From NCBI GenBank assembly GCA_004431415.1, contig QPMI01000535.1:492026-556025 (forward strand): a stretch of 64,000 nucleotides of DNA, in the 5' to 3' direction. Position numbers and translations under genes: made by a program. Below are positions 53,767 to 64,000 of the stretch, one piece after another. The stretch's first letter is position 1. Every line of letters starts with the position of its first letter. The notes beneath the pieces are model-generated. The model was given only the letters and a program-made list of their open reading frames with translations. It did not search any database and had not been told where the DNA came from. The stretch is from Cyanophora paradoxa (lineage: Eukaryota; Glaucocystophyceae; Cyanophorales; Cyanophoraceae).

Positions 53767-56700
53767 TCACTGGAAGTTCAACTGCGGCCCTACAAACTGC
53801 TTGCACCGCTCCACTAGCTCATCTAGTCTACCTGGGTCAGCAAACCGATCCTCCTCGGCCACTAGCGGCTTGCGGAACCATTCTTTCGCAACCGCAACAA
53901 ATGGTGCGCAGTCCATTGGGCTGCGCTGGTGGTGCCCGGCGCATACCACCCGACCCCATCGAGGCGAGAAAAGAATCTCGAGCACGCGGTCAGCTCGGCA
54001 TCTTGCTTGAAGATGGAGCCAGCGGTCGTGTGGAAAGGTCATATCATGCACAGGCTCCGAGAGCTGAAGGAGGGCCTGCACTAATGCAGCGGCGTGACTC
54101 TTGATGGTGACTCTGCTCGTGATATATATGAGCTCGAGGCAATCAGCAAGAGTGGTTACTGATATCCATGGACAGAAAAAAGGAACCACAAGTAGAAAAA
54201 GGAAGAGGCGCACGGCCAGTGGTCCCACTCGAGATTGGTGAAGCCCCGGAGGATAACCATGTTGCCTCCGGTGTTGTTCCCGGTACATCAAGCCGGTGCA
54301 CTTGACTGGAGACGCTGCAGCGCGCGGCACCTTGCGTGGCCGTGCACTCCAGTGCACCGTCGTTTGGCGGTAAGGCGAGCCAGCTTCTCGACGTACGCAC
54401 GTGCTGCGGGGCTCGCTGCCCTCGCGTCCCGTATCGCGGTTGCGACCACGGCGATGCTCCCCGTACGATCTGGAGCCTCCTTCCTCCGTGACAATTGCAG
54501 GGAACCAGTGCAGTTTCGCCTTCAGGGTATTGCTCAGCGCGTTGAAGTATCGGTTCTCGGTGTTCGCCACGCTTGCGACGCGCCCAAGTCAGAGCACGTT
54601 CAGCGGGAGAAGGGAAATAAGAAGGAAAAGAAACAAGGAAAAGAAAGAAAAGAGAAGGGGGGTACGCGACCGTCTGTACAAGCAGGACAGGATGGGTTGT
54701 CGAATAGGCGCTCAGGTGTGCCTAGCCATAGAGGCTTGTTTCGCCTCGTGTATGGCGGAGGCACATACGCCTCAACATCGATGTCCACATCGACCAATTG
54801 TCCCGCGCCGTTTGGCTGAGTTTCTCGTGAGCTTGAGCATTTGCGATAACCGTTGCTCGTACCTGTTGGACTTTCCGTGTAGTTCTCCTGTATGCCGTCG
54901 CGCCGAGTTCGTCCACCTCGGGGTACTCCTCTCCAGAGTCGTTGCCCCCATTCAGCATCCGGTGTGTTAGAACATCTGACTTGGAGCCCATCTGTTCCAG
55001 CACTGCAGCCACTTGCTTCAGAGCCTGAAGCTGTTCTCCGGCTGCGCGACCTGTAACCGTATTTCTCCTGCACCGGAATTAGAGTTTCAGTAACCCCTTC
55101 TGTGGCGTCGTCTTCGTACCCTCGCACGCACCGCCAGCTCTGGCTTCATGCGCAGCCGGGTGAAGAGCCTCGTTCGCCGGCGCTTCGTGGTGGAGAACGG
55201 CAGGGTTTCCCATTGCCTCGTGGCACGCCTGTGGAGAACGGCAGGGTACGCGCATCAGCTCCACGTGTCGGGGGGGGGGGGTACGCGTAGCGAAGGGGGA
55301 GGGGGGTTGGAGGGGGGGGTAGTCGAACCTCCATTGGACTTGGCGCCTGTTCGGGAGCCGGGCCTGGGTCTTGACCTGCTTGCGCGCGGCTCCACGCTGC
55401 TCGCGCCGCCTTGCGTTGCCGTGTCCTCGTCGTCGAATGCCTTGGCTAGATCTACAAGGCCTTTGAATATGAGCTGGTTGGCAATTGTCGCCCACGCCGA
55501 AAACGCGATTTGCGGACAAGGTCTGAGAAGATAATGCCGACTGATATGCTGCTTGCCGGCCCTGCAAGAAGGCGAAGAAGCTCCTTGCCGCTCTTCCGAA
55601 CAACCTGCAGGACCTGCACATCGCTTGCAATCTTGCCGCCACGACCGACATCCCTGTTGCCTCCGTACGCGTTGCACTTCGAAGAAGCTTCTTCACCTCC
55701 GGGTACGACACGAGATCGTCCTGCGCCTTGCGCTTCCGCCCTTTCCACGTGGCAACTCTTCCACCAACGCGGCCTCTGCAGCTGCTGCTGCAAGCTCCAC
55801 ACATGCATGAAGCCTGCGTCGCCATTGGTAAGAAAAAAACTTTACCCCCCTCCGCCCCCCCCCCCCCCCCCCGGATGCATACCACAGCTGGAGTGATTCG
55901 CCTTCCCGTGTCTGCTGCTGTGCTGCGTGCACTGATTGAGCGAGACTGCGGAACTGGCCCTTCATTTCTTCCTTCGTGCCAAGGTACATTGCTTGCTGGC
56001 TGAGCCCGAGAGTCGCTTGCATACGCAGAAGGTTGATTTCAGACTGTCCGTTTGTGACCTAATATAAAATTAAGAACATGTTACGAAAGACAGAGCATGA
56101 AAGCATCGTGCACCTCCATGAAAGCATTTGCAAGACCTTGTGCCCGTGCAGGCTCACGGTCCAACTCAGCGTCTCCTGGCCGCAGGGCCAGAAGCTGTGT
56201 GAGCACAGCAGCAGCTGAGCGGATCTCGCCATCATCAGGGGCTGCATCACATTTCGGTTTTCAAAATAGAATGCAGTGATTTGAAGGGGACGTACTGTAG
56301 AAATCGAGTGATGAATTGCTCGATCGCCCGTAGAAGAACACCTCTATCCAGAGCGATAGGAACATCTTCGATTCAACAGCGTATGATCGTTTGTCATCGC
56401 TAGTACTTGTGTCATCCTTGCCCTCCTGAAAGTCCAGAGACAAGATGACCTGACGGGCAGCAAGTAAGCAGAAGAAGCACGAGGCAAGCTGGCATGGACA
56501 CGTGCCAGATCTATCTCTCGCAGTCGTCTCTCACGGATGTAGATCTTGTTGGTATAGAAGCTCGTCACCGGGCCTTTAGCCAGTCGTAGTGCCTGGCTCG
56601 AAGGTCCGTATCCACTGCAAACTCACGTGCGCCCCTGGCACGCCAAGGCCAGAAATGCACACTGTGCCTGCAGTGAGTGCCGTGCTTCAACTGCCAAGAA

Positions 56701-57220
56701 AGATAGATGCTTACGTCCATATCAATGAGCTCATCGAGTTGAGAAGAGCTTGAGGTATCTTCCTTGTCGCCAGCAGCTATATCAGCATCTGGATGAGGGT
56801 CGGGACCGGTGCGCTGAAGGCTTGGCGATTCGAGTGCGACTAAATGCAGTATCTCATGGCGAATCTCAAGCTAAAGAAGATCGAGGACGCACAGTGCTCA
56901 TGAAGTGCTTCAGAGCATGGAGATCCTCCAGTGTCCGTGTCCGGTTCTTTGCTGGTTCACCTCGAAACTGCAACCGACAAGCGTTCGCCTGAGCTTGCCG
57001 AGCCGCTTCTGTCACCTGGAGAAGTTGGTCTTAGATTCCATTCGATCAATTCTTTGAGCTGCAGAGCACCTCATCAAGCCAATCAACACAACTCTGAAAT
57101 TTGGGGCCTCGAAACGCTCCTTTGTGCCCACAACAGGTTGCGCAGTGCACGCAAGCATCTGGCAGGGGGCAGGTCGACGATGATGTCCTCCACATAATGC
57201 ACTTGGGGGTCCAGATCTGC
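53767..57220 (-). CDS. Array gene copy 2, frame-broken as written
   Basis: Copy of the array gene in unit 2. Single-base gains and losses throw several exons out of frame: the last exon is shifted near 54005-54040 and again near 54475-54490, and the D-E-L-I-D-M-D-V exon is split near 56455, 56628 and 56690. The differences sit in short homopolymers and look like uncorrected sequence errors, but true decay cannot be excluded. Start and function are as uncertain as in copy 1. Confidence 0.45.
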
Positions 57221-57415
57221 AAACATGATAAGACAAAGAGGCGGCGTGCAGATTTCACAGAGAAAACGCACAGATCTCGAAGGGTGCATGTGCTTGTCGC
57301 CTTCTGCCAGCGCCACCAGCGTCGCCGCCCGCTGCGCCGTCCAGGGCGCCACCCGCCGCGCCGCCTCCCGTGCCGCCTCCCGCGCCGCCTCCCGCGCCGC
57401 TCCCGCGCCGCGCAC

Positions 57416-57770
57416 CGGGCCGGGGAGGGGGAGGGACAGGGCCGGGGGGGGGCGGGCCCGGGGGGAGGGGCGGGCCGGGGGGAGGGACGGCCCGGGGGGA
57501 GGGGCGGGGCCGGGGGGAGGGGGGGGGGCGGGGGAGGGGCGGGCCCGGGGGGAGGGGCGGGCCGGGGGAGGGGCGGGCCGGGGAGGGCGGGGGGGGGGGC
57601 GGGCGGGAGGGGCGGGCCGGGGGGAGGGGCGGGCCCGGGGGAGGGCGGCCCGGGGGGGGGCGGGGCGGGGAGGGACGGGCCCGGGGGAGGGCGGGCCGGG
57701 GGGAGGGACGGGCCCGGGGGAGGGGCGGGGCCGGGGGGAGGGGCGGGCCCGGGGAGGGGGAGGGCGGGGA
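57416..57770. repeat. G-rich minisatellite in unit 2
   Basis: Counterpart of the unit 1 minisatellite, about 355 bases, with the same 15-17-base G-tract units but several shortened ones. Confidence 0.9.
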
Positions 57771-57942
57771 CAGCTCAAGGCCGGAGCCGCCCCGAGGCCG
57801 CCCACGAGGCCACCACCCGCCGCGCGGCCCGCCAGAAGGGGGTTGGGAGATGAGCTGGAGGTCCACTCCATCTCTTCCTCCCCAAAGAGTGTGCTCCTGG
57901 GGTCGACATGCTGCGCAGTCGGGCATAAGACACCGAAAAGCA

Positions 57943-58361
57943 GCGATCGCTTGGCCAATGAGAAGGCGGTGGACGTCAAGCCCGCGGCGACCGTTAGAAC
58001 TGAGAACCCAGAAGCGATCGCCGGCCCAGCAGCTCTTTGTTAGAGGTCGGACTCGCTGGGTATGGCGCCGAACACAAAGCGATCGCCGAGCAATGAGAAG
58101 GCTCTATGCGCGGGGCAGATCTAGCGATCCAATTGAATAGAGAATCTCTATGCGAGCAAGCTCGCAGCGCTACGGGAGGCGGGCACGCACTGCAGGCGTT
58201 GGCGTTGGCTGGTGCGACGAACTTGAAGCAGCTCCTGCGCAAGCGATCGCCGGTCAGAGAGCCTTCTCATCGCTCCGGCGATCGCTAGGCCCTGGTACCG
58301 AGTACTCCGGGGCGATCGCCAGCGCGAACCGTCGGACGACGGACGCGGCGCCGGCGATCGC
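57943..58361. promoter_or_regulatory. GCGATCGC cluster, unit 2/3 junction
   Basis: Same arrangement of seven GCGATCGC octamers as at the previous junction, from 57943 to 58361. Confidence 0.6.
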
Positions 58362-58977
58362 TTGAAAAAGGCCCCGGCCAGATCCGAGCCCACGGCCGGC
58401 GGGCATAGTGAACATAGTGCCAAAATTTCGCTCCGAAAACACGCTTTTTAGAAGGATCGGAAGAAAGCGCGCCCAGGCAGGTCCGAGGGGCGGTTCCGGG
58501 ACGTACCTACTGACTCAGAGCTGCTTGCGCTGGGCCCGCCGGGCGACGCCATGGTTGAGAGATCGAATCCCTGCGCGCCGCCTTACAGCGGCCGAGGAAG
58601 GGGCGACGGCTGCAGAATTCGATGATGTGAACCTCGGACAAGCGAAAGCGTGTAGCTAGCGCGCCGCCGGCGCCGCGGGTGAGCCGATGAAGCGAGCGAT
58701 GTGTACTCCTCGCGTGCGCGGGCGCGGCGAAGTCGCCTGCGGGGCGGGCGTGGCGCCGCGGGGCTGAGCACGGCGCGCGCGCTGCGAAGCGCTATGCGCG
58801 AGCTTTGCGCGAGCTTTGCGTCGACGTCGCGCGCCTCACTTTCGAAGGTCGGGGTACCCCCCCGACTCATTCCCCCCTAAACTTGGGGGCTCGGTGGCTT
58901 AAAAGCGAAGGCTCTGGGGTACATCGACGAAATTTGACTTGCTCCACAAAATTGCAAGGCGCTCAAGAACTCTACGC

Positions 58978-61900
58978 TCACTGGAAGTTCAACTGCGGCC
59001 CTACAAACTGCTTGCACCGCTCCACTAGCTCATCTAGTCTACCTGGGTCAGCAAACCGATCCTCCTCGGCCACTAGCGGCTTGCGGAACCATTCTTTCGC
59101 AACCGCAACAAATGGTGCGCAGTCCATTGGGCTGCGCTGGTGGTGCCCGGCGCATACCACCCGACCCCATCGAGGCGAGAAAAGAATCTCGAGCACGCGG
59201 TCAGCTCGGCATCTTGCCTTGAAGATGGAGCCAGCGGTCGTGTGGAAGGTCATATCATGCACAGGCTCCGAGAGCTGAAGGAGGGCCTGCACTAATGCAG
59301 CGGCGTGACTCTTGATGGTGACTCTGCTCGTGATATATATGAGCTCGAGGCAATCAGCAAGAGTGGTTACTGATATCCATGGACAGAAAAAAGGAAACCA
59401 CAAGTAGAAAAAGGAAGAGGCGCACGGCCAGTGGTCCCACTCGAGATTGGTGAAGCCCCGGAGGATAACCATTGTTGCCTCCGGTGTTGTTCCCGGTACA
59501 TCAAGCCGGTGCACTTGACTGGAGACGCTGCAGCGCGCGGCACCTTGCGTGGCCGTGCACTCCAGTGCACCGTCGTTTGGCGGTAGGCGAGCCAGCTTCT
59601 CGACGTACGCACGTGCTGCGGGGCTCGCTGCCCTCGCGTCCCGTATCGCGGTTGCGACCACGGCGATGCTCCCCCGTACCGATCTGGAGCCTCCTTCCTC
59701 CCGTGACATTGCAGGGAACCAGTGCAGTTTCGCCTTCAGGGTATTGCTCAGCGCGTTGAAGTATCGGTTCTCGGTGTTCGCCACGCTGCGACGCGCCCAA
59801 GTCAGAGCACGTTCAGCGGGAGAAGGGAAATAAGAAGGAAAAGAAACAAAGGAAAAGAAAGAAAGAGAAGGGGGTACGCGGACCGTCTGTACAAGCAGGA
59901 CAGGATGGGTGTCGGAATAGGCCGCTCAGGTGTGCCTAGCCATAGAGGCTTGTTTCGCCTCGTGTATGGCGGAGGCACATACGCCTCAACATCGATGTCC
60001 ACATCGACCAATTGTCCCGCGCCGTTTGGCTGAGTTTCTCGTGAGCTTGAGCATTTGCGATAACCGTTGCTCGTACCTGTTGGACTTTCCGTGTAGTTCT
60101 CCTGTATGCCGTCGCGCGAGTTCGTCCACCTCGGGGTACTCCTCTCCAGAGTCGTTGCCCCCATTCAGCATCCGGTGTGTTAGAACATCTGACTTGGAGC
60201 CCATCTGTTCCAGCACTGCAGCCACTTGCTTCAGAGCCTGAAAGCTGTTCTCCGCTGCGCGACCTGTACCGTATTTCTCCTGCACCGGAATTAGAGTTCA
60301 GTAACCCCTTCTGTGGCGTCGTCTTCGTACCCCTCGCACGCACCGCCAGCTCTGGCTTCATGCGCAGCCGGGTGAAGAGCTCGTTCGCCGGCGCTTCGTG
60401 GTGGAGAACGGCAGGGTTTCCCATTGCCTCGTGGCACGCCTGTGGAGAACGGCAGGGTACGCGCATCAGCTCCACGTGTGGGGGGGGGGGTACGCGTAGC
60501 GAAGGGGAGGGGGGGTTGGAGGGGGGGGTAGTCGAACCTCCATTGGACTTGGCGCCTGTTCGGGAGCCGGGCCTGGGTCTTGACCTGCTTGCCGCGCGGC
60601 CTCCCACGCTGCTCGCCCGCCTTGCGTTGCCGTGCTCCTCGTCGTCGAATGCCTTGGCTAGATCTACAAGGCCTTTGAATATGAGCTGGTTGGCAATTGT
60701 CGCCCACCGCCGAAAACGCGATTTGCGGACAAGGTCTGAGAAGATAATGCCGACTGATATGCTGCTTGCCGGCCCTGCAAGAAGGCGAAGAAGCTCCTTG
60801 CCGCTCTTCCGAACACCTGCAGGACCTGCACATCGCTTGCAATCTTGCCGCCACGACCGACATCCCTGTTGCCTCCGTACGCGTTGCACTTCCGAAGAAG
60901 CTTCTTCACCTCCGGGTACGACACGAGATCGTCCTGCGCCTTGCGCTTCCGCCCTTTCCCACGTGGCAACTCTTCCACCAACGCGGCCTCTGCAGCTGCT
61001 GCTGCAAGCTCCACACATGCATGAAGCCTGCGTCGCCATTGGTAAGAAAAAAAACTTTACCCCCCCTCCCCCCCCCCCCCCCCCCCGGATGCATACCACA
61101 GCTGGAGTGATTCGCCTTCCCGTGTCTGCTGCTGTGCTGCGTGCACTGATTGAGCGAGACTGCGGAACTGGCCCTTCATTTTTCCTTCGTGCCAAGGTAC
61201 ATTGCTTGCTGGCTGAGCCCGAGAGTCGCTTGCATACGCAGAAGGTTGATTTCAGACTGTCCGTTTGTGACCTAATATAAAATTAAGAACATGTTACGAA
61301 AAGACAGAGCATGAAAGCATCGTGCACCTCCATGAAAGCATTTGCAAGACCTTGTGCCCGTGCAGGCTCACGGTCCAACTCAGCGTCTCCTGGCCGCAGG
61401 GCCAGAAGCTGTGTGAGCACAGCAGCAGCTGAGCGGATCTCGCCATCATCAGGGCTGCATCACATTTCGGTTTTCAAAATAGAATGCAGTGATTTGAAGG
61501 GGACGTACTGTAGAAATCGAGTGATGAATTGCTCGATCGCCCGTAGAAGAACACCTCTATCCAGAGCGATAGGAACATCTTCGATTCAACAGCGTATGAT
61601 CGTTTGTCATCGCTAGTACTTGTGTCATCCTTGCCCTCCTGAAAGTCCAGAGACAAGATGACCTGACCGGGCAGCAAGTAAGCAGAAGAAGCACGAGGCA
61701 AGCTGGCATGGACACGTGCCAGATCTATCTCTCGCAGTCGTCTCTCACGGATGTAGATCTTGTTGGTATAGAAGCTCGTCACCCGGGCCTTTAGCCAGTC
61801 GTAGTGCCTGGCTCGAAGGTCCGTATCCACTGCAAACTCACCGTGCGCCCCTGGCACGCCAAGGCCCAGAAATGCACACTGTGCCTGCAGTGAGTGCCGT

Positions 61901-62439
61901 GCTTCAACTGGCCAAGAAAGATAGATGCTTACGTCCATATCAATGAGCTCATCGAGTTGAGAAGAGCTTGAGGTATCTTCCTTGTCGCCAGCAGCTATAT
62001 CAGCATCTGGATGAGGGTCGGGACCGGTGCGCTGAAGGCTTGGCGATTCGAGTGCGACCTAAATGCAGTATCTCATGGCGAATCTCAAGCTAAAGAAGAT
62101 CGAGGACGCACAGTGCTCATGAAGTGCTTCAGAGCATGGAATCCTCCAGTGTCCGTGTCCGGTTCTTTGCTGGTTCACCTCGAAACTGCAACCGACAAGC
62201 GTTCGCCTGAGCTTGCCGAGCCGCTTCTGTCACCTGGAGAAGTTGGTCTTAGATTCCATTCGATCAATTCTTTGAGCTGCAGAGCACCTCATCAAGCCAA
62301 TCAACACAACTCTGAAATTTGGGGCCTCGAAACGCTCCCTTTGTGCCACAAACAGGTTGCGCAGTGCACGCAAGCATCTGGCAGGGGGCAGGTCGACGAT
62401 GATGTCCTCCACATAATGCACTTGGGGGTCCAGATCTGC
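58978..62439 (-). CDS. Array gene copy 3, function unknown, most intact
   Basis: Copy of the array gene in unit 3. The last exon (59784-58978) is identical in protein sequence to copy 1 (268 codons), the D-M-D-V-S-I-Y-L-S-W exon is intact, and the 13- and 9-residue segments missing from copy 1 are present (for example N-W-S-M-W near 60008). This is the best copy for establishing the true product. No domain was recognised. Confidence 0.5.
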
Positions 62440-62633
62440 AAACATGATAAGACAAAGAGGCGGCGTGCAGATTTCACAGAGAAACGCACAGATCTCGAAG
62501 GGTGCATGTGCTTGTCGCCTTCTGCCAGCGCCACCAGCGTCGCCGCCCGCTGCGCCGTCCAGGGCGCCACCCGCCGCGCCGCCTCCGTGCGCCTCCCGCG
62601 CCGCCTCCCGCGCCGCCTCCCGCGCCGCGCACC

Positions 62634-62952
62634 GGGCCGGGGGGAGGGGAGGGACAGGGCCGGGGGGGGGCGGGCCCGGGGGGCGGGCCGGGGGAGGAGG
62701 GCCGGGGGAGGGCGGGCGGGAGGGGGGGCGGGGGAGGGCGGGCCCGGGGGGGGGGGCGGGCCCGGGGGAGGGGCGGGCCCGGGGGAGGGCGGGGCCGGGA
62801 GGGGGGGCGGGGGAGGGCGGCGGGGGGGCGGGCCGGGGGAGGGGCGGGGCGGGAGGGGCGGGGCGGGGGGGACGGCCGGGGGAGGGGCGGCCGGGGGGGG
62901 ACGGCCGGGGGAGGGCGGGGGGGGAGGGCGGGCCCGGGGAGGGGGGGGCGGG
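62634..62952. repeat. G-rich minisatellite in unit 3, diverged
   Basis: Counterpart of the other two minisatellites, about 320 bases. Its units are less regular, often with one G or C missing, and the internal order cannot be aligned simply with units 1 and 2. Confidence 0.85.
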
Positions 62953-63121
62953 ACAAGCTCAAGGCCGGAGCCGCCCCCGAGGCCGCCCACGAGGCCACCA
63001 CCGCCGCGCGGCCCGCCAGAAGGGGTTGGGAGATGAGCTGGAGGTCCACTCATCTCTTCTCCCAAAGAGTGTGCTCCTGGGTCGACATGCTGCGCAGTCG
63101 GGCATAAGACACCGAAAAGCA

Positions 63122-63687
63122 GCGATCGCTTGGCCAATGAGAAGGCGGTGACGTCAAGCCCGCGGCGACCGTTAGAACTGAGAACCCAGAAGCGATCGCC
63201 GGCCCAGCAGCTCTTTGTTAGAGGTCGGACTCGCTGGTATGGCGCCGAACACAAGCGATCGCCGAGCAATGAGAAGGCTCTATGCGCGGGGCAGATCTAG
63301 CGATCCAATTGAATAGAGAATCTCTATGCGAGCAAGCTCGCAGCGCTACGGGAGGCGGGCACGCACTGCAGGCGTTGGCGTTGGCTGGTGCGACGAACTT
63401 GAAGCAGCTCCTGCGCAAGCGATCGCCGGTCTATGCGCGGGGCAGATCTAGCGATCCAATTGAATAGAGAATCTCTATGCGAGCAAGCTCGCAGCGCTAC
63501 GGGAGGCGGGCACGCACTGCAGGCGTTGGCGTTGGCTGGTGCGACGAACTTGAAGCAGCTCCTGCGCAAGCGATCGCCGGTCAGAGAGCCTTCTCATCGC
63601 TCCGGCGATCGCTAGGCCCTGGTACCGAGTACTCCGGGGCGATCGCCAGCGCGAACCGTCGGACGACGGACGCGGCGCCGCGATCGC
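63122..63687. promoter_or_regulatory. GCGATCGC cluster, unit 3/4 junction
   Basis: Same octamer cluster as at the other junctions, lengthened because part of it is duplicated (see 63281-63582). Confidence 0.55.
63281..63582. repeat. 151-base tandem duplication in unit 3
   Basis: CTATGCGCGGGGCAGATCTA at about 63280 recurs 151 bases later at about 63431, and the following sequence is the same until GCGATCGCCGGTC. The second copy then runs on into the next unit. Units 1 and 2 have this segment once. Confidence 0.9.
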
Positions 63688-64000
63688 TTGAAAAGGCCCC
63701 GGCCAGATCCGAGCCCACGGCCGGGGCATAGTGAACATAGTGCCAAAATTCGCTCCGAAAACACGCTTTTTAGAAGGATCGGAAGAAAGCGCGCCAGGCA
63801 GGTCCGAGGGGCGGTTCCGGGACGTACCTACTGACTCAGAGCTGCTTGCGCTGGGCCCGCCGGGGCGACGCCATGGTTGAGAGATCGAATCCCTGCGCGC
63901 CGCCTTACGCGGGCGAGGAAGGGGCGACGCTGCAGAATTCGATGATGTGAACCTCGGACAAGCGAAAGCGTGTAGCTAGCGCGCCGCCGGCGCCGCGGGT
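63585..64000. repeat. 5.2-kb tandem array, start of unit 4
   Basis: First 416 bases of a fourth unit, cut by the right edge. It carries small deletions relative to the other units (for example near 63680, 63725 and 63796), so the array continues beyond the window. Confidence 0.9.

Larger units (their letters stand above)
53047..58257. repeat. 5.2-kb tandem array, unit 2 (5,211 bases)
   Basis: Same content and order as unit 1, with the 39- and 27-base segments present. It has many scattered single-base deletions relative to units 1 and 3, for example near 54005, 54204, 55385, 56640 and 57417. Confidence 0.95.
58258..63584. repeat. 5.2-kb tandem array, unit 3 (5,327 bases)
   Basis: Near-identical to units 1 and 2. 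It is longer because of a 151-base tandem duplication close to its right end, partly offset by a shorter and more diverged minisatellite. Confidence 0.95.

Noticed and set aside
47869-64000. Array as rDNA
   Set aside because: No recognisable 18S, 5.8S, 28S or 5S signature in the unit; the minus strand carries protein-like spliced frames instead.

Overview
The window is nuclear DNA of a GC-rich unicellular eukaryote. Genes are cut into many exons by short introns, most opening GTGCG or GTACCCC and closing CAG, with a noticeable minority of GC-AG introns. Gene content points to a flagellated phototrophic protist: an organellar Der/EngA GTPase, an mTERF protein, a nephrocystin-3-like ciliary protein and a zeta(CDCA)-like carbonic anhydrase. 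A marine microalga such as a pelagophyte or haptophyte would fit. That placement is inference; there is no rRNA or organelle marker here to settle it.

Layout. 1-4807 (+): 3' part of a membrane-anchored Ser/Thr kinase, cut by the left edge. 5276-11205 (+): N-myristoylated DUF4062/NACHT/TPR protein resembling nephrocystin-3. 11844-15131 (-): double-GTPase Der/EngA with an organelle-type leader, divergent from 15295-18117 (+), a TPX2-like protein. 18967-27478 (+): a very long secreted, single-pass membrane protein with four tandem CDCA-like domains, each with C-I-D-G-R, H-x-D and G-C-G-H motifs. This is the most striking gene. 28754-30494 (-): SARM1-like TIR domain plus coiled coil. 30683-34023 (-): mTERF-repeat protein, divergent from 34298-38695 (+), a greatly enlarged makorin E3 ligase. 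About 41311-45428 (+): unrecognised helical-repeat protein; a broken inverted copy of its last exon lies at 28490-28752, just beyond the TIR gene. AT-richer gaps (11.2-11.8, 18.1-19.0, 27.5-28.5, 38.7-41.3 and 45.4-47.9 kb) hold palindromes and two related MITE-like elements.

From 47869 to the right edge is a head-to-tail tandem array of a ~5.2-kb unit (three complete copies and the start of a fourth). Each unit carries one minus-strand multi-exon gene of unknown function, a G-rich minisatellite and a cluster of GCGATCGC octamers.

The genes do not form one pathway. They sample signalling (kinase, TIR, NACHT), organelle gene expression (Der, mTERF), ubiquitin ligation (makorin), the spindle (TPX2-like) and probably surface inorganic-carbon handling (the CDCA-like protein). 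Gene spans are given start to stop, introns included; most exon borders were read by eye and are approximate.
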